The notes under the pieces are model-generated. The model ran no database searches. It saw only the letters and a program-made list of their open reading frames with translations, and was not told where the DNA came from. DNA of 64,000 bases, taken from contig NZ_JAUOEL010000002.1 in NCBI RefSeq assembly GCF_030540765.1, positions 744,001 to 808,000 on the forward strand. The letters are read 5' to 3'. The DNA is from Flavivirga jejuensis (GTDB taxonomy: Bacteria; Bacteroidota; Bacteroidia; Flavobacteriales; Flavobacteriaceae). Within the stretch, counting starts at the first letter, position 1. Each line of letters begins with the position of its first letter. The position numbers and the translations under genes are program-made. Shown here piece by piece: positions 25,519 through 35,355 of the stretch.

Positions 25519-26469
25519 ATGAATATATCTGTAGTTATACCACTACTAAACGAACAAGAATCTTTAACAGAATTACATGATTGGATTGCAAAAGTGATGC
25601 AATCCAATCATTTTTCGTATGAAATCATTTTTATTGATGATGGTAGTACAGATAATTCCTGGCAAATTATTTCTCAATTAGGCTCACAAAACAATCATGT
25701 AAAAGGCATTCGGTTTTTTAAAAACTTTGGAAAATCACAAGCACTTCATGCTGGTTTTGAAAAAGCGGAAGGCGATGTGGTTATTACTATGGATGCGGAT
25801 TTACAAGATAATCCTGATGAAATTCCAGACCTTCACAATATGATTACGAATGATGGTTTCGATTTGGTTTCTGGATGGAAAAAAAAACGTTACGACTCTA
25901 TTATTGCCAAAAATTTGCCATCTAAATTATTTAATTGGGCTGCTAGAAAAACCTCAGGGGTAAAATTAAATGATTTTAATTGTGGTCTTAAAGCATACCG
26001 ATTAGACGTTATTAAAAACATTGATGTAAATGGAGAAATGCACCGTTATATCCCCGTACTATCTAAAAATGCTGGATTTACAAAAATTGGGGAGAAAGTA
26101 GTACAACATCAAGCTAGGAAATATGGTGAAACAAAATTTGGAATGGATCGTTTTGTTCATGGCTTCTTAGATTTAATTACCATTTGGTTCTTATCGCGCT
26201 TTGGGAAACGTCCCATGCATTTATTTGGTGCTTTAGGATTTATTATGTTTACCATCGGTCTCGGATTTTCATTCTATCTGGGCATAGACAAGTTATTTCT
26301 TAATCCAACAGGCAGGCTTATTACACAACGACCTCAGTTTTATATTGCACTTTCGACCATGATTATTGGTACCCAATTTTTTGTTGCTGGTTTTTTAGGT
26401 GAAATTGTTTTACGTACCAAACAAAATATAAAACGTTATTCAATTAAAAATGAATTGAATTTTAATTAG
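25519..26469 (+). CDS. Family-2 glycosyltransferase (DPM1/GtrB-like)
   Basis: 316 residues. The GT-A domain covers about 1-220 with VVIPLLNEQESLTELHDW, IDDGSTDNSW (DD motif), MDADLQDNPDE (metal-binding DxD) and NCGLKAYR. Two C-terminal membrane helices lie at about 232-255 and 270-300 (LFGALGFIMFTIGLGFSFYL, FYIALSTMIIGTQFFVAGFL). Members transfer sugars from nucleotide donors to polyprenyl phosphate at the inner membrane. Probably linked to glycolipid or cell-surface polysaccharide synthesis. Confidence 0.92.
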   Translation: MNISVVIPLLNEQESLTELHDWIAKVMQSNHFSYEIIFIDDGSTDNSWQIISQLGSQNNHVKGIRFFKNFGKSQALHAGFEKAEGDVVITMDADLQDNPDEIPDLHNMITNDGFDLVSGWKKKRYDSIIAKNLPSKLFNWAARKTSGVKLNDFNCGLKAYRLDVIKNIDVNGEMHRYIPVLSKNAGFTKIGEKVVQHQARKYGETKFGMDRFVHGFLDLITIWFLSRFGKRPMHLFGALGFIMFTIGLGFSFYLGIDKLFLNPTGRLITQRPQFYIALSTMIIGTQFFVAGFLGEIVLRTKQNIKRYSIKNELNFN

Positions 26470-26586
26470 ATTTATTGTTTTTAATTAAAAACACAATTCT
26501 CTAAACCCATAACTTAATACTAAAACGTTTGCGATATTTAATATTAGTTCAGTAGAAAAAAGCAAGAAACTATCTGACTAATTGAT

Positions 26587-26594
26587 TATTTTTG
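26587..26594 (+). promoter_or_regulatory. Probable promoter -7 box of the phosphosugar mutase operon
   Basis: TATTTTTG, 19 bp before the ATG of the mutase gene; fits TANNTTTG. Confidence 0.5.
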
Positions 26595-26613
26595 CACTTA
26601 TTTAATTGACAAT

Positions 26614-28344
26614 ATGATTTATATAGAACCAAAGATTTTAGATAGAATAAATACGTGGTTAACTCCAACTTTTGATGACGATACACAAACTTTCATTAAA
26701 AACAGCATTGCAAACAACCCGAAAGACATTCAGGAAAGTTTTTATAAAGACTTAGAATTCGGAACAGGTGGTATGCGCGGTATTATGGGAGTTGGCACCA
26801 ATCGCATAAACAAGTATACACTTGGAAAAAGCACTCAAGGGTTAAGTGATTATTTATACACATCATTTCCAAATGAAAAACTAAAAGTTGCCATTGCATA
26901 CGATTGTAGACATAACAGTAAAACACTAGCTAAAGTAGTTGCTGATGTCTTTTCAGCAAATAATATTGAAGTTTATTTATTTGAAGATCTACGAGCAACT
27001 CCAGAGTTATCTTTTGCTGTTAGGCATTTAAACTGTCATTGTGGTATTGTTTTAACCGCTTCTCATAATCCACCAGAATACAACGGGTATAAGGTATATT
27101 GGCAAGATGGAGGTCAATTAGTACCACCACACGATGATGGTGTAATACAGGTTATAAATGATCTAGACTATGCCAATATAAAATTTGAAGCCAACGATAG
27201 CCTTATCCATTATATAGGAAAAGATGTTGACGATGCTTTCATTGATGCTTCTGTTAAAAATGGTAGCGAGAGTGCTTCGCAAGAAGCTAAAGATCATTTA
27301 AATATTGTTTTCACATCACTTCATGGTACTTCTATAACAGCAGTTCCAGAAACCTTAAAACGGGCTGGGTATAAAAATGTACATATCGTAAAAGAACAAG
27401 AGGTTCCTGACGGAGATTTTCCAACAGTAGCATCTCCAAATCCAGAAGAACCTGCTGCATTAAAAATAGCATTAGAACTGGCGGACAAAGTAGGTGCCGA
27501 TATTGTTATAGGAACCGATCCTGATTGTGATAGATTGGGTGTTGCTGTTCGTAATTCTGAAAACAAATTACAACTGCTTAACGGAAATCAAACCATGTTG
27601 ATGATGACCGATTTCTTATTAAAACAATGGAAAGCAGAAGGAAAAATAAAAGGAAAAGAATTTATAGCCTCTACCATAGTTTCAACACCTATGTTAAACA
27701 AACTTGCTGAAGCTTATAAAGTAGACAGTAAAATTGTATTAACAGGCTTTAAATGGATTGCAAAACTAATCGAAGACTTCTCCGAACTTGATTTTATTGG
27801 TGGTGGCGAAGAGAGTTTTGGTTTTATGGTCGGTGATTTTGTTCGAGATAAAGATGCTGTAACTTCAACACTTTTAGCTTGCGAAATAGCTGCACATTCT
27901 AAAGCTATTGGCAGTTCTTTTTATAGTGAACTAATTAAGCTATATGTTGAACATGGATTCTATAAAGAACGTTTAGTTTCTTTAACTAAAAAAGGTATTG
28001 AAGGCGCAGAAGAAATTAAACAAATGATGGTTGATGCCCGTGAAAATCCACTAACCGTAGTTAACGGATCGAAAGTAGTCAAAGTTGAAGATTATCAATT
28101 GTCTATTACAAAAAACATGATCTCTGGTGAAGAAACTACTATTAACATCCCAAAATCTAATGTATTAATTTATTATACAGAAGACGGGAGTCAAATAGCA
28201 TTAAGACCAAGTGGCACAGAACCTAAAATAAAATTCTACGTTAGTGTAAATGACACTTTAGAATCTGTTGATCTCTTTAATGAAGTCGAAGCCAAACTTG
28301 AATCTAAAATAGATGCTATTTTAAAAGATATGAAACTTAATTAA
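26614..28344 (+). CDS. Phosphosugar mutase (phosphoglucomutase/phosphomannomutase)
   Basis: 576 residues of the alpha-D-phosphohexomutase family, which interconverts hexose 1- and 6-phosphates through a phosphoserine. Active-site loop [13 protein letters not shown] holds Ser150. The metal loop DPDCDR has Asp302, 304 and 306. The sugar-binding loop GGGEESFGF and the phosphate-binding [12 protein letters not shown] near the C-terminus are present. Length matches the 570-residue bacterial PGM/PMM group. It overlaps the start of the next gene by one base (TAATG), so the two are probably translationally coupled. Confidence 0.95.
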   Translation: MIYIEPKILDRINTWLTPTFDDDTQTFIKNSIANNPKDIQESFYKDLEFGTGGMRGIMGVGTNRINKYTLGKSTQGLSDYLYTSFPNEKLKVAIAYDCRHNSKTLAKVVADVFSANNIEVYLFEDLRATPELSFAVRHLNCHCGIVLTASHNPPEYNGYKVYWQDGGQLVPPHDDGVIQVINDLDYANIKFEANDSLIHYIGKDVDDAFIDASVKNGSESASQEAKDHLNIVFTSLHGTSITAVPETLKRAGYKNVHIVKEQEVPDGDFPTVASPNPEEPAALKIALELADKVGADIVIGTDPDCDRLGVAVRNSENKLQLLNGNQTMLMMTDFLLKQWKAEGKIKGKEFIASTIVSTPMLNKLAEAYKVDSKIVLTGFKWIAKLIEDFSELDFIGGGEESFGFMVGDFVRDKDAVTSTLLACEIAAHSKAIGSSFYSELIKLYVEHGFYKERLVSLTKKGIEGAEEIKQMMVDARENPLTVVNGSKVVKVEDYQLSITKNMISGEETTINIPKSNVLIYYTEDGSQIALRPSGTEPKIKFYVSVNDTLESVDLFNEVEAKLESKIDAILKDMKLN

Positions 28345-30179
28345 TGGGGCATTTTGTAAACATATTAAGGTATGCAAAGCCTTACAAGCGTTTTGCTGCA
28401 GGACACATTATAGCTAATATGTTTTTTGCATTATTCGGCACACTATCTTTTGTAGCTTTAAAACCTATGTTAGATGTTATCTTCAAGCAAGATAAAATCG
28501 TTCCTTCTGTTAAACCTACTTGGTCGGGAATAATGAAAATTGGAGACTTTGCAGAAAACTACTTAGCATATCAAATGAATCTATATACAGATGGAGATAA
28601 CTCTAAAGCTTTGATATTTGTTGTAGGTTTAATTATTATAATGTTCTTCTTTAAAAATATATCTGGTTATCTAGCTAATTATTTTTTAGTATTTCTAAGA
28701 AATGGTGTTATAAGAGATCTTAGAAATCAAGTTTATAGAAAAACAGTGGAATTACCACTTTCATTTTTTTCTGAAAAAAGAAAAGGAGATATTCTATCTC
28801 GAGTAACAAGTGATGTTTTGGACTTACAGTATTCTTTCTTATCTGTCTTAGAACTTATAGTAAGAGAACCTCTTACTATAATATTTACTATTACTGCTAT
28901 GCTCATTATTAGTGCAAAACTAACTTTGTTTGTATTTGTTTTAATTCCAATAATGGGTTTTGCAATATCAAAAATTGGTAAAAGTTTAAAACGAAAATCA
29001 GACCGAGTACAAAAAGAACAAGGTACATTTTTATCAACTCTGGAAGAAACCTTAACAGGTTTACGCATTATTAAAGGTTTTAATGGCGAAGAAAAATTCA
29101 ATGAGAAATTTCAAGAATCGACATCTCGTTTTTACCATTTTTCTAATAAATTATTAAATCGTCAAAATTTAGCATCACCAACCAGTGAATTTTTAGGTAT
29201 TTGTATTATAGCCATTATTTTATGGTATGGAGGGAATTTAGTGCTTAGTGGAGATGCGTCCTCTAATTTAAAGGGCAGTACTTTTCTTGTCTATATGGGT
29301 TTATCTTATAATATCCTAACACCAGCTAAAGCCATTTCAAGAGGTCTTTATAGTATTAAAAGAGGTGGTGCTGCAGCCGAGAGAATACAAGAGATTATTG
29401 ACTCCGAAAATCCTTTAAAAGATAAAGAAGGCGCCATTGAGAAAAAAGGGTTTGATACTAACATCATATTTGATGATATTTCATTTAAATACGAAAACGA
29501 ATACGTATTAAAAAACTTTTCATTAGCCATTTCTAAAGGGAAAACCGTAGCATTAGTTGGACAATCAGGAAGTGGAAAATCGACTATAGCCAATCTAATT
29601 ACACGTTTTTATGATGTTAATAAAGGGAAAATTTTGATGGATGGTACCGATATTCGAGATCTAACGACCGAATCATTAAGAAATCAATTAGGAATTGTTA
29701 CTCAAGATGCCATTCTCTTTAACGATAGTATTAAAAATAATTTGAAGCTAGGAAATAATAATGCTACTGATGATGAAATTATTGAAGCATTAAAAGTAGC
29801 TAATGCCTGGGAGTTCGTAAAAGATTTACCAGAAACCATTCATACAAATATTGGTGATTCTGGAAATAAGCTTTCTGGGGGGCAAAAACAACGTTTAAGT
29901 ATTGCACGTGCAGTTCTTAAAAGCCCGCCTGTTATGGTTTTAGACGAAGCAACCTCAGCACTTGATACCGAAAGCGAACGTTTAGTACAAGTAGCTTTAG
30001 AAAATATGATGAAAAACAGAACATCTATAGTTATTGCACATAGATTATCTACCATTCAAAATGCAGATGAGATCGTTGTTCTTAATAAAGGTGAGATTGT
30101 TGAACAAGGCAAGCACAATGAGCTTATTAGTAAAAAAGGTGTTTACTACAAACTAGTAGAGATGCAAAGTTTTGAATAA
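28344..30179 (+). CDS. ABC exporter, fused permease and ATPase (MsbA-like)
   Basis: 611 residues. The membrane domain covers about 1-330 with six helices and the coupling region LRNQVYRKTVELPLSFFSEK and RKGDILSRVTSDV. The ATPase has Walker A GQSGSGKST, signature LSGGQKQRLSIARA, Walker B VMVLDEATSALD and H-loop IVIAHRLSTI. Half-transporter of the lipid A/drug exporter class that works as a dimer; lipid export is the common inference. It is the second gene of the mutase operon and ends at a strong terminator. Confidence 0.94.
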   Translation: MGHFVNILRYAKPYKRFAAGHIIANMFFALFGTLSFVALKPMLDVIFKQDKIVPSVKPTWSGIMKIGDFAENYLAYQMNLYTDGDNSKALIFVVGLIIIMFFFKNISGYLANYFLVFLRNGVIRDLRNQVYRKTVELPLSFFSEKRKGDILSRVTSDVLDLQYSFLSVLELIVREPLTIIFTITAMLIISAKLTLFVFVLIPIMGFAISKIGKSLKRKSDRVQKEQGTFLSTLEETLTGLRIIKGFNGEEKFNEKFQESTSRFYHFSNKLLNRQNLASPTSEFLGICIIAIILWYGGNLVLSGDASSNLKGSTFLVYMGLSYNILTPAKAISRGLYSIKRGGAAAERIQEIIDSENPLKDKEGAIEKKGFDTNIIFDDISFKYENEYVLKNFSLAISKGKTVALVGQSGSGKSTIANLITRFYDVNKGKILMDGTDIRDLTTESLRNQLGIVTQDAILFNDSIKNNLKLGNNNATDDEIIEALKVANAWEFVKDLPETIHTNIGDSGNKLSGGQKQRLSIARAVLKSPPVMVLDEATSALDTESERLVQVALENMMKNRTSIVIAHRLSTIQNADEIVVLNKGEIVEQGKHNELISKKGVYYKLVEMQSFE

Positions 30180-30200
30180 AAAACCGTAACGATTAAAAAT

Positions 30201-30236
30201 AAAAAAGGATAGAGATTTGAATTTCTATCCTTTTTT
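30201..30236. terminator. Terminator after the exporter gene
   Basis: Stem AAAAAAGGATAGA / TCTATCCTTTTTT, 13 bp with T-run, 21 bp beyond the stop. Confidence 0.93.
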
Positions 30237-30472
30237 TGTTCATTGATAGACTTGGGGACGACTAACAACAATAAGTAGGTTACTGGTACAAACATAAGAC
30301 AAAAAACACTTTCAACCAAGAAAAAAGCGTATTTAATCGTCGTTTTGTACCTTTCGTCGATAAAAAATAATCAACATTGCTGATTACCAGTGTTTTATAA
30401 TATTTAAACAAAATCAAAAAATAAAATTTAAACTTTCTGTATATTTATTAGTCTAAAGACTAAACAATTTTT

Positions 30473-31015
30473 GTGATCGAAGAAACACAACTATTAGAAC
30501 AATTAAAGTCAGAAAACGAAAGGGATAAAGCTTTTAAAGAGTTAATTACGCTTTACAAAGAACGTTTATATTGGCACATTCGTAATATAGTAAAATCGCA
30601 TGACGACACAGATGATGTGCTACAAAACACGTTTATTAAAGTTTACAAAAATATTCATAGCTTTAAAGGAGATAGCAAATTATTTTCATGGTTATACCGT
30701 ATTGCAACAAACGAATCAATTACATTTATTAATAAAAATGCCAAACGATTGCAAGTTACTAATGAAGAGGTACAACAATTAGCTATAAACAATTTAGCAT
30801 CAGATGTCTATTTTGAAGGCAATACTATTCAACTAAAATTACAACAAGCTATTGCTACTTTACCAAAAAAACAGCAACTTGTTTTTAATATGAAATACTT
30901 TGAAGACATAAAGTATAAAGACATGTCTGATATTCTGGAAACTAGCGAAGGTGCTTTAAAAGCATCATACCATATTGCTGTCAAGAAAATTGAAGCATAT
31001 TTAACCAAAGATTAA
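30473..31015 (+). CDS. RNA polymerase sigma factor, ECF subfamily
   Basis: 180 residues starting at GTG (no ATG near). Region 2 at about 20-90 (LYWHIRNIVKSHDDTDDVLQ, KVYKNIHSFKGDSKLFSWLY) and region 4 at about 118-175 (TLPKKQQLVFNMKYFEDIKY, KDMSDILETSEGALKASYHI). First gene of a three-gene unit with a small transmembrane protein and an LTXXQ-type periplasmic protein, the layout that flavobacterial genome annotation often labels 'sensor of ECF-type sigma factor'. Confidence 0.93.
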   Translation: MIEETQLLEQLKSENERDKAFKELITLYKERLYWHIRNIVKSHDDTDDVLQNTFIKVYKNIHSFKGDSKLFSWLYRIATNESITFINKNAKRLQVTNEEVQQLAINNLASDVYFEGNTIQLKLQQAIATLPKKQQLVFNMKYFEDIKYKDMSDILETSEGALKASYHIAVKKIEAYLTKD

Positions 31016-31051
31016 ACCTTTTTTAAAATCACAGGTCTTATTAATAAGATA

Positions 31052-31552
31052 ATGAAACAGAAAAAACTACATAACATTAAAGAAACGGGATTTAAAGTCC
31101 CTGATAACTATTTTAATAATTTAGAAGATGTTATTTTAAGTCATGCAAAATTAAAAAAAATGTCGAGTGATTCTGGGTTTAAATTACCTGATGACTATTT
31201 TGACACTTTAGAGGACTCTATAATAAAAAAAGTTTCAACAAAAACACCTACTAAGGTAATCCCGTTATTTAGAAAAAGAACCCTAATTTATATATCTGGT
31301 GTAGCAGCCGCTGTATTACTTTTATTTAATCTTTCTATTTTTGAAAAAGAATTAACTTTCGATTCTTTAGATATTGAAACAGTAGAAAATTATATTATAA
31401 GTGAAAATATTGGCTCTTATGAAATTGCAACACTATTACCCGAAGAAGATTTATTAGAAGAAAATTTTATAGAATATAATAACGTAGAAGTAGAAGCCGT
31501 AGAAACATATATACTAAACAATATAGACGTTGAAGATATCTTTATTGAATAA
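31052..31552 (+). CDS. Membrane protein with duplicated N-terminal motif, probable anti-sigma partner
   Basis: 166 residues. Residues 13-26 (GFKVPDNYFNNLED) and 42-55 (GFKLPDDYFDTLED) are the same motif twice, in the cytoplasmic part. One transmembrane helix lies at about 78-95 (TLIYISGVAAAVLLLFNL). The outer part is strongly acidic (EEDLLEENFIEYNNVEVEAV). Position between the ECF sigma factor and the LTXXQ protein suggests that the cytoplasmic repeats bind the sigma factor; that is inference. It starts 36 bp after the sigma gene and nearly abuts the next gene. Confidence 0.75.
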   Translation: MKQKKLHNIKETGFKVPDNYFNNLEDVILSHAKLKKMSSDSGFKLPDDYFDTLEDSIIKKVSTKTPTKVIPLFRKRTLIYISGVAAAVLLLFNLSIFEKELTFDSLDIETVENYIISENIGSYEIATLLPEEDLLEENFIEYNNVEVEAVETYILNNIDVEDIFIE

Positions 31553-31565
31553 AAGCAGAAACACC

Positions 31566-32009
31566 ATGAAAAAAATCATACTCCCCATATTATTGTTTTT
31601 CTTTTCGCTAAATATATTAGCGCAACAACAGAGAGAGAAAATAAAAGCACTAAAAATTTCATTTATTACAGAAAAATTGGATTTAACAGAGCAAGAAGCT
31701 CAACAATTTTGGCCAGTTTATAATAACTATGATAAGATTACATCTAAAATAAAGTATCAGGATATTAGAAGTGTTCGTAAAGAAATAAGAAATAATATAG
31801 ATACCATGACAGATGAAAAAGCCAGAAATTTAATTACTAAATTAAATGAAGCTGAAAAAACGTTACACAAACATCGTATGGAATTATCTTCTAAATTGTT
31901 GAAAATTATTTCACCAAAAAAAATAATTTTATTAAAAGTCGCTGAGGAGGATTTTAAAAGAAAAATATTAGATCATTATAAAAAGAAAGAACATAAAAAG
32001 AAGAAATAA
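31566..32009 (+). CDS. Periplasmic LTXXQ/Spy-like protein, sensor of ECF sigma
   Basis: 147 residues from ATG 31566, which gives a clean signal peptide (ILPILLFFFSLNILAQ); a longer frame would begin inside the previous gene. The mature protein is almost all helix: FITEKLDLTEQEAQQFWPVY (the LTxxQ motif) and TDEKARNLITKLNEAEKTLH, ending in a Lys-rich tail. Spy/CpxP-like proteins bind misfolded proteins or metals in the periplasm. In this operon it may pass a stress signal to the membrane partner. Confidence 0.82.
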   Translation: MKKIILPILLFFFSLNILAQQQREKIKALKISFITEKLDLTEQEAQQFWPVYNNYDKITSKIKYQDIRSVRKEIRNNIDTMTDEKARNLITKLNEAEKTLHKHRMELSSKLLKIISPKKIILLKVAEEDFKRKILDHYKKKEHKKKK

Positions 32010-32087
32010 AACGATTTTATAAAAAATCATTGTTTATCTACTTTTTAAATTAATTGCCCTATAAAATATATTTGTCAACCTTCTTTT

Positions 32088-33158
32088 TTATTCCCTAAAA
32101 GTTAATTTAGAGACTCTTCCAGCACCAGCCGCATAGGCAATAGAATCATTTAAAAATCGAATGGTATAAAAGCCTTCATCACTTAAATGTTTCCATGAGT
32201 TCCCAGAATCGTTGCTATAATCAATTCCTTTATACCCAATAGCAACTAGCTCCTTCCCTGCTCTATTTGGTATATATTGAACACAACTTCTATACCCTGG
32301 ACTTTCATTTTGAGCAACCAACTCCCATGTTTTACCTCCATCAACCGTTTTAATCTTATTAGCTGTATTATCATCTGGTTTTGTATAATCACCACCAATA
32401 GCAAAACCATGAAGGGCATCATAAAAATCAATAGAATACATACCTGTTGTTTCTAACCCCTGTACTATTGGTGTATTATAAACCTCCCATGTTTTCCCTT
32501 TATCGGGAGAATATAAAACCCTACTCGACTTTCCTCCTGTGGCAACCCAAGTATTATTACCTACAATAGCAATATTAGTATCACTTGCAGCAAAAGCAGC
32601 TTCCCCCTCTTTAGCTTTTGGTAAATCATCACATGATAATTTAGTCCAAGTTGCACCACCGTCTCGGGTAATGATAATACTCATACAATCATCTGTAGGA
32701 TCTCCAATAGCAATACCTTCATCGTCATTCCAAAAATCCATGGAATCGTAAAAAACCTTAGGATGATCTTCTCGATATACTATATAATCTTTTCCTATAT
32801 CTAACTTGAACAACAAAGCAGGTGACCCTATACTTAAACCATACCCATGCTTGTTTCTTCCTGCTAAAGCTCTGAAATTAGGCGTAATCGAATCGCTTTT
32901 AATTTTAATAGGATACATCATTTTTTTATCGGGTGCTGCATCTTCTTTTGTTGTTACAATCCCCATGTTTCCTTTAGAAGTTAAAAAAACACAAAAGTCA
33001 GTACTATCAATAATTTCCAAAGCTCTTACATTTAACAATGAGTCTTTTATAATCGTTTCAATTTCAACCTTATTAATTTTTCGAGATTTAAATAAATCAC
33101 TTTCTTTAAATCCTAAAATAACAATTGTTACTAGTAATAATACAAATACTTTTTTCAT
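32088..33158 (-). CDS. BNR/Ycf48-like beta-propeller protein (photosynthesis-factor-like)
   Basis: 356 residues with signal anchor MKKVFVLLLVTIVILGF; the start at 33158 is preferred since the longer frame lacks a good signal. Propeller blades carry ITRDGGATWTKLSCDD, YSPDKGKTWEVYN, IKTVDGGKTWELVAQNES and NDSGNSWKHLSDEGFYTIR, a pattern of sialidase Asp-box/BNR repeats. The catalytic residues of true sialidases are not recognisable, so enzyme activity is doubtful. It is probably an extracytoplasmic binding or assembly protein. Confidence 0.85.
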   Translation of the reverse strand: MKKVFVLLLVTIVILGFKESDLFKSRKINKVEIETIIKDSLLNVRALEIIDSTDFCVFLTSKGNMGIVTTKEDAAPDKKMMYPIKIKSDSITPNFRALAGRNKHGYGLSIGSPALLFKLDIGKDYIVYREDHPKVFYDSMDFWNDDEGIAIGDPTDDCMSIIITRDGGATWTKLSCDDLPKAKEGEAAFAASDTNIAIVGNNTWVATGGKSSRVLYSPDKGKTWEVYNTPIVQGLETTGMYSIDFYDALHGFAIGGDYTKPDDNTANKIKTVDGGKTWELVAQNESPGYRSCVQYIPNRAGKELVAIGYKGIDYSNDSGNSWKHLSDEGFYTIRFLNDSIAYAAGAGRVSKLTFRE

Positions 33159-33183
33159 GAAACTTAAATTTCTATAAAAATAG

Positions 33184-33213
33184 AAAAGCTCCATGAAGAA
33201 TCATGAAGCTTTT
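33184..33213 (-). terminator. Terminator of the YHYH-MORN-SCO operon
   Basis: Stem AAAAGCTCCATGA / TCATGAAGCTTTT with one mismatch, loop AGAA. It lies 170 bp past the SCO stop on the leftward strand. Confidence 0.65.
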
Positions 33214-33382
33214 ACAAAAAACATGGATATCCAGATAATTTTCAGGATTTACTCAAAATCAAAAAAACCAAATTTTAGTCATGCCGAACAAAAGCAAGAT
33301 ATTCCATAATATATTAAATAATCATTTGCCCTCTTATGTGTGATATTTCCTTTCACCCGACACGACATCTGTCAAAACAAAC

Positions 33383-34015
33383 TTAACCTTCTTCTCTTTT
33401 TAAAATCTTTATATGTCGTTTTAAACGATCTACGTCAATCTCTAAAGTGCCGTTATAGACACCCCGTATATACCCTTTTTTATCTATTAAAATAAAATTT
33501 TCGGTATGTATAAAATTACTCTCATCCTGTGTTTTTATAAAATCTTCATCTGCAAAATAACCCGTTCTTGCAATTTTATAAAGCGCATCTTTATCTCCAG
33601 TTACTAAATGCCATTTTTTAACATTCACATGATTTTTTTGTGCGTATTTTTTCAAAACAGGAATTGAATCTTTCCAAGGCATTACTGTATGCGAGAGTAA
33701 CATAATATCTTCATCATTTTTATAAACTTCTTGAAGATTGCTCATATTTTCAGTCAGCTTCGGACAAATACCTGGACAACTCGCAAAAAAGAAATCTGCT
33801 ATATAAATCTTGTTCTCATAAGTTTTATTAGTAACCGTTTCTCCTTCTTGATTTGTAAAGGAAAACTCTGGGATTTTATGCCTCGCCTTTCCCCATTCTG
33901 GTGTAAAGTCACTGCTATTAAAATAAGGTAATTTCATTACCTCATTACTTTCCTCCTGTTTGTGTTTACAAGATGTAACAATAAAAACGAATACTATTAA
34001 AATATAATACCTCAT
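33383..34015 (-). CDS. SCO family copper-binding lipoprotein
   Basis: 210 residues: lipobox FIVTSC (Cys16), then a thioredoxin-like fold with the copper motif CPGIC (Cys80, Cys84), SHTVMP and the ligand His in NFIHTENFILID (His170). SCO proteins carry copper to cytochrome oxidase CuA or reduce its thiols. Third gene of the leftward operon; it overlaps the MORN gene by 4 bp (ATGA). No oxidase subunit is present nearby, so the copper target is unknown. Confidence 0.92.
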   Translation of the reverse strand: MRYYILIVFVFIVTSCKHKQEESNEVMKLPYFNSSDFTPEWGKARHKIPEFSFTNQEGETVTNKTYENKIYIADFFFASCPGICPKLTENMSNLQEVYKNDEDIMLLSHTVMPWKDSIPVLKKYAQKNHVNVKKWHLVTGDKDALYKIARTGYFADEDFIKTQDESNFIHTENFILIDKKGYIRGVYNGTLEIDVDRLKRHIKILKREEG

Positions 34016-34581
34016 TTAATTTCGTCACTATTTGTAGTTACCGTATAACATTTTTTTAACCCTATTAAACCAAACCGTTCTCCTTTAACGACTTCATAAT
34101 TAGCTTTAATACTACCATCTAATTTCCAAAGACGCTGACTTCCAGATTCTTTTCCTTTTACATAATTAAAACTCATATATAATTTACCTGTCTTTCTCCA
34201 TTCCTTTACACTACCATGATACTCCCCTTTATCATTAAAATAGTATTCAAACTTTTGGTTTCCATTTTCCCACCATGCTTTATGAATTCCCGACTTAAAA
34301 CCATTTGTATAAAACCGTTCCATGGCCAAGTCTCCATCTATAAACCAACGCATTTCCTTTCCATGTTTTTTACCTTTGGAGTATTGAATATCAGACTTTA
34401 AACGTCCGTTAGGGTAATACATATTCAAATGCCCAGAGAATGGTATATCATCCAATTTCAAAACACCATTCACTAAAATCAAGCCAGGATTTGATCCATC
34501 TATTACTAATGGTTTTTCTACGCTAATACAAGCAATAAAAAAAACAGATAGTATAATGATATATTTAGGCTTAAACTTCAA
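34012..34581 (-). CDS. MORN-repeat lipoprotein
   Basis: 189 residues, lipobox IACI near residue 18, and tandem MORN/toxin-antitoxin YwqK-like repeats: GHLNMYYPNGRLKSDIQYSK, GKKHGKEMRWFIDGDLAMER, ESGIHK-type AWWENGNQKFEYYF, GEYHGSVKEWRKTGKLYMSF, KESGSQRLWKLDGSIKANY. Typically five to six repeats of about 23 residues. Surface- or periplasm-exposed. The gene starts on the base next to the YHYH stop and overlaps the SCO gene. Confidence 0.88.
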   Translation of the reverse strand: MKFKPKYIIILSVFFIACISVEKPLVIDGSNPGLILVNGVLKLDDIPFSGHLNMYYPNGRLKSDIQYSKGKKHGKEMRWFIDGDLAMERFYTNGFKSGIHKAWWENGNQKFEYYFNDKGEYHGSVKEWRKTGKLYMSFNYVKGKESGSQRLWKLDGSIKANYEVVKGERFGLIGLKKCYTVTTNSDEIK

Positions 34582-35355
34582 TTATCTAGAAATATTTCCT
34601 GGTGTACCAAAATAGCCATTGCCATTAATATATGGATCCTCACTAGTTATATGATAATGATAGATTTCATCAGGAAAGTCAGCAGTAATTGATGTATGAC
34701 CATGATACACATCTAAATCATCATTTGTTATAATTTTTCCATTTTCAACAGGGCCATAAACGGGAAATCCATCAGCTAAAAGACCTAAAAAAGCATCTTC
34801 TCCAAATTCGTTAGTTAAATATGTGGGTTCAATATGATAATGATATATATCCGTCCCAGTTGGGTGACCTAACCATTGATCAAATGAATTAATTTCATTC
34901 GTTAAAGGTTGGTCTGGTCCTGCATACTGATTAAAAAACACGATGCCATTTCTTGAAATACCAATCGGTCCTAAGCCTGTAGCTTGTTTATTTGCCGCCT
35001 CAGCTGGATGCAACGAAATTGTAAATACAATGTTCTGCTCACTAATTACATTTGGATTTTGATTCCAATTAGAATTTGTACCATTATAAGCTTCGTATAA
35101 TGAATTGTTTATTGGCCAATATGGACTTGTATGATTGGGTAAATCTTTTGTTGTGAATGTCACGATATCTCCATTTACAGCATAAGACAATCCTGTTCCT
35201 TCAAACTTTGAAAGAATAGAAGTTATATCATAATTTGTATCCTCAACTTCTTCTTCTATCATAGTCACAGACTCTTCTTCTGTTTCATTAGAGCAACCTA
35301 TAAAAATAATAGCCGTTAATAGTAGTAGAATTAATAGATTTTTTAAATTCTTCAT
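34582..35355 (-). CDS. YHYH domain lipoprotein
   Basis: 257 residues: lipobox IFIGC (Cys21), an acidic linker, then the YHYH domain with YHYH at 171-174 (IYHYHIEP), a central VYHGH (216-220) and a second YHYH at 232-235 (IYHYHIT) close to GNGYFGTPG. The clustered His/Tyr residues look like a metal site. First gene of the YHYH - MORN - SCO operon, which strengthens a copper link, though this is inference. Family function is not established to my knowledge. Confidence 0.9.
   Translation of the reverse strand: MKNLKNLLILLLLTAIIFIGCSNETEEESVTMIEEEVEDTNYDITSILSKFEGTGLSYAVNGDIVTFTTKDLPNHTSPYWPINNSLYEAYNGTNSNWNQNPNVISEQNIVFTISLHPAEAANKQATGLGPIGISRNGIVFFNQYAGPDQPLTNEINSFDQWLGHPTGTDIYHYHIEPTYLTNEFGEDAFLGLLADGFPVYGPVENGKIITNDDLDVYHGHTSITADFPDEIYHYHITSEDPYINGNGYFGTPGNISR

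Noticed and set aside
27321-27566. Leftward ORF within the phosphosugar mutase gene
   Set aside because: Shadow of a conserved gene, Ser/Thr-rich, without a recognisable domain.
34012-34581. MORN lipoprotein as an antitoxin
   Set aside because: The repeat family is sometimes named after an antitoxin, but the signal peptide and the operon with SCO and YHYH make a toxin-antitoxin role unlikely.
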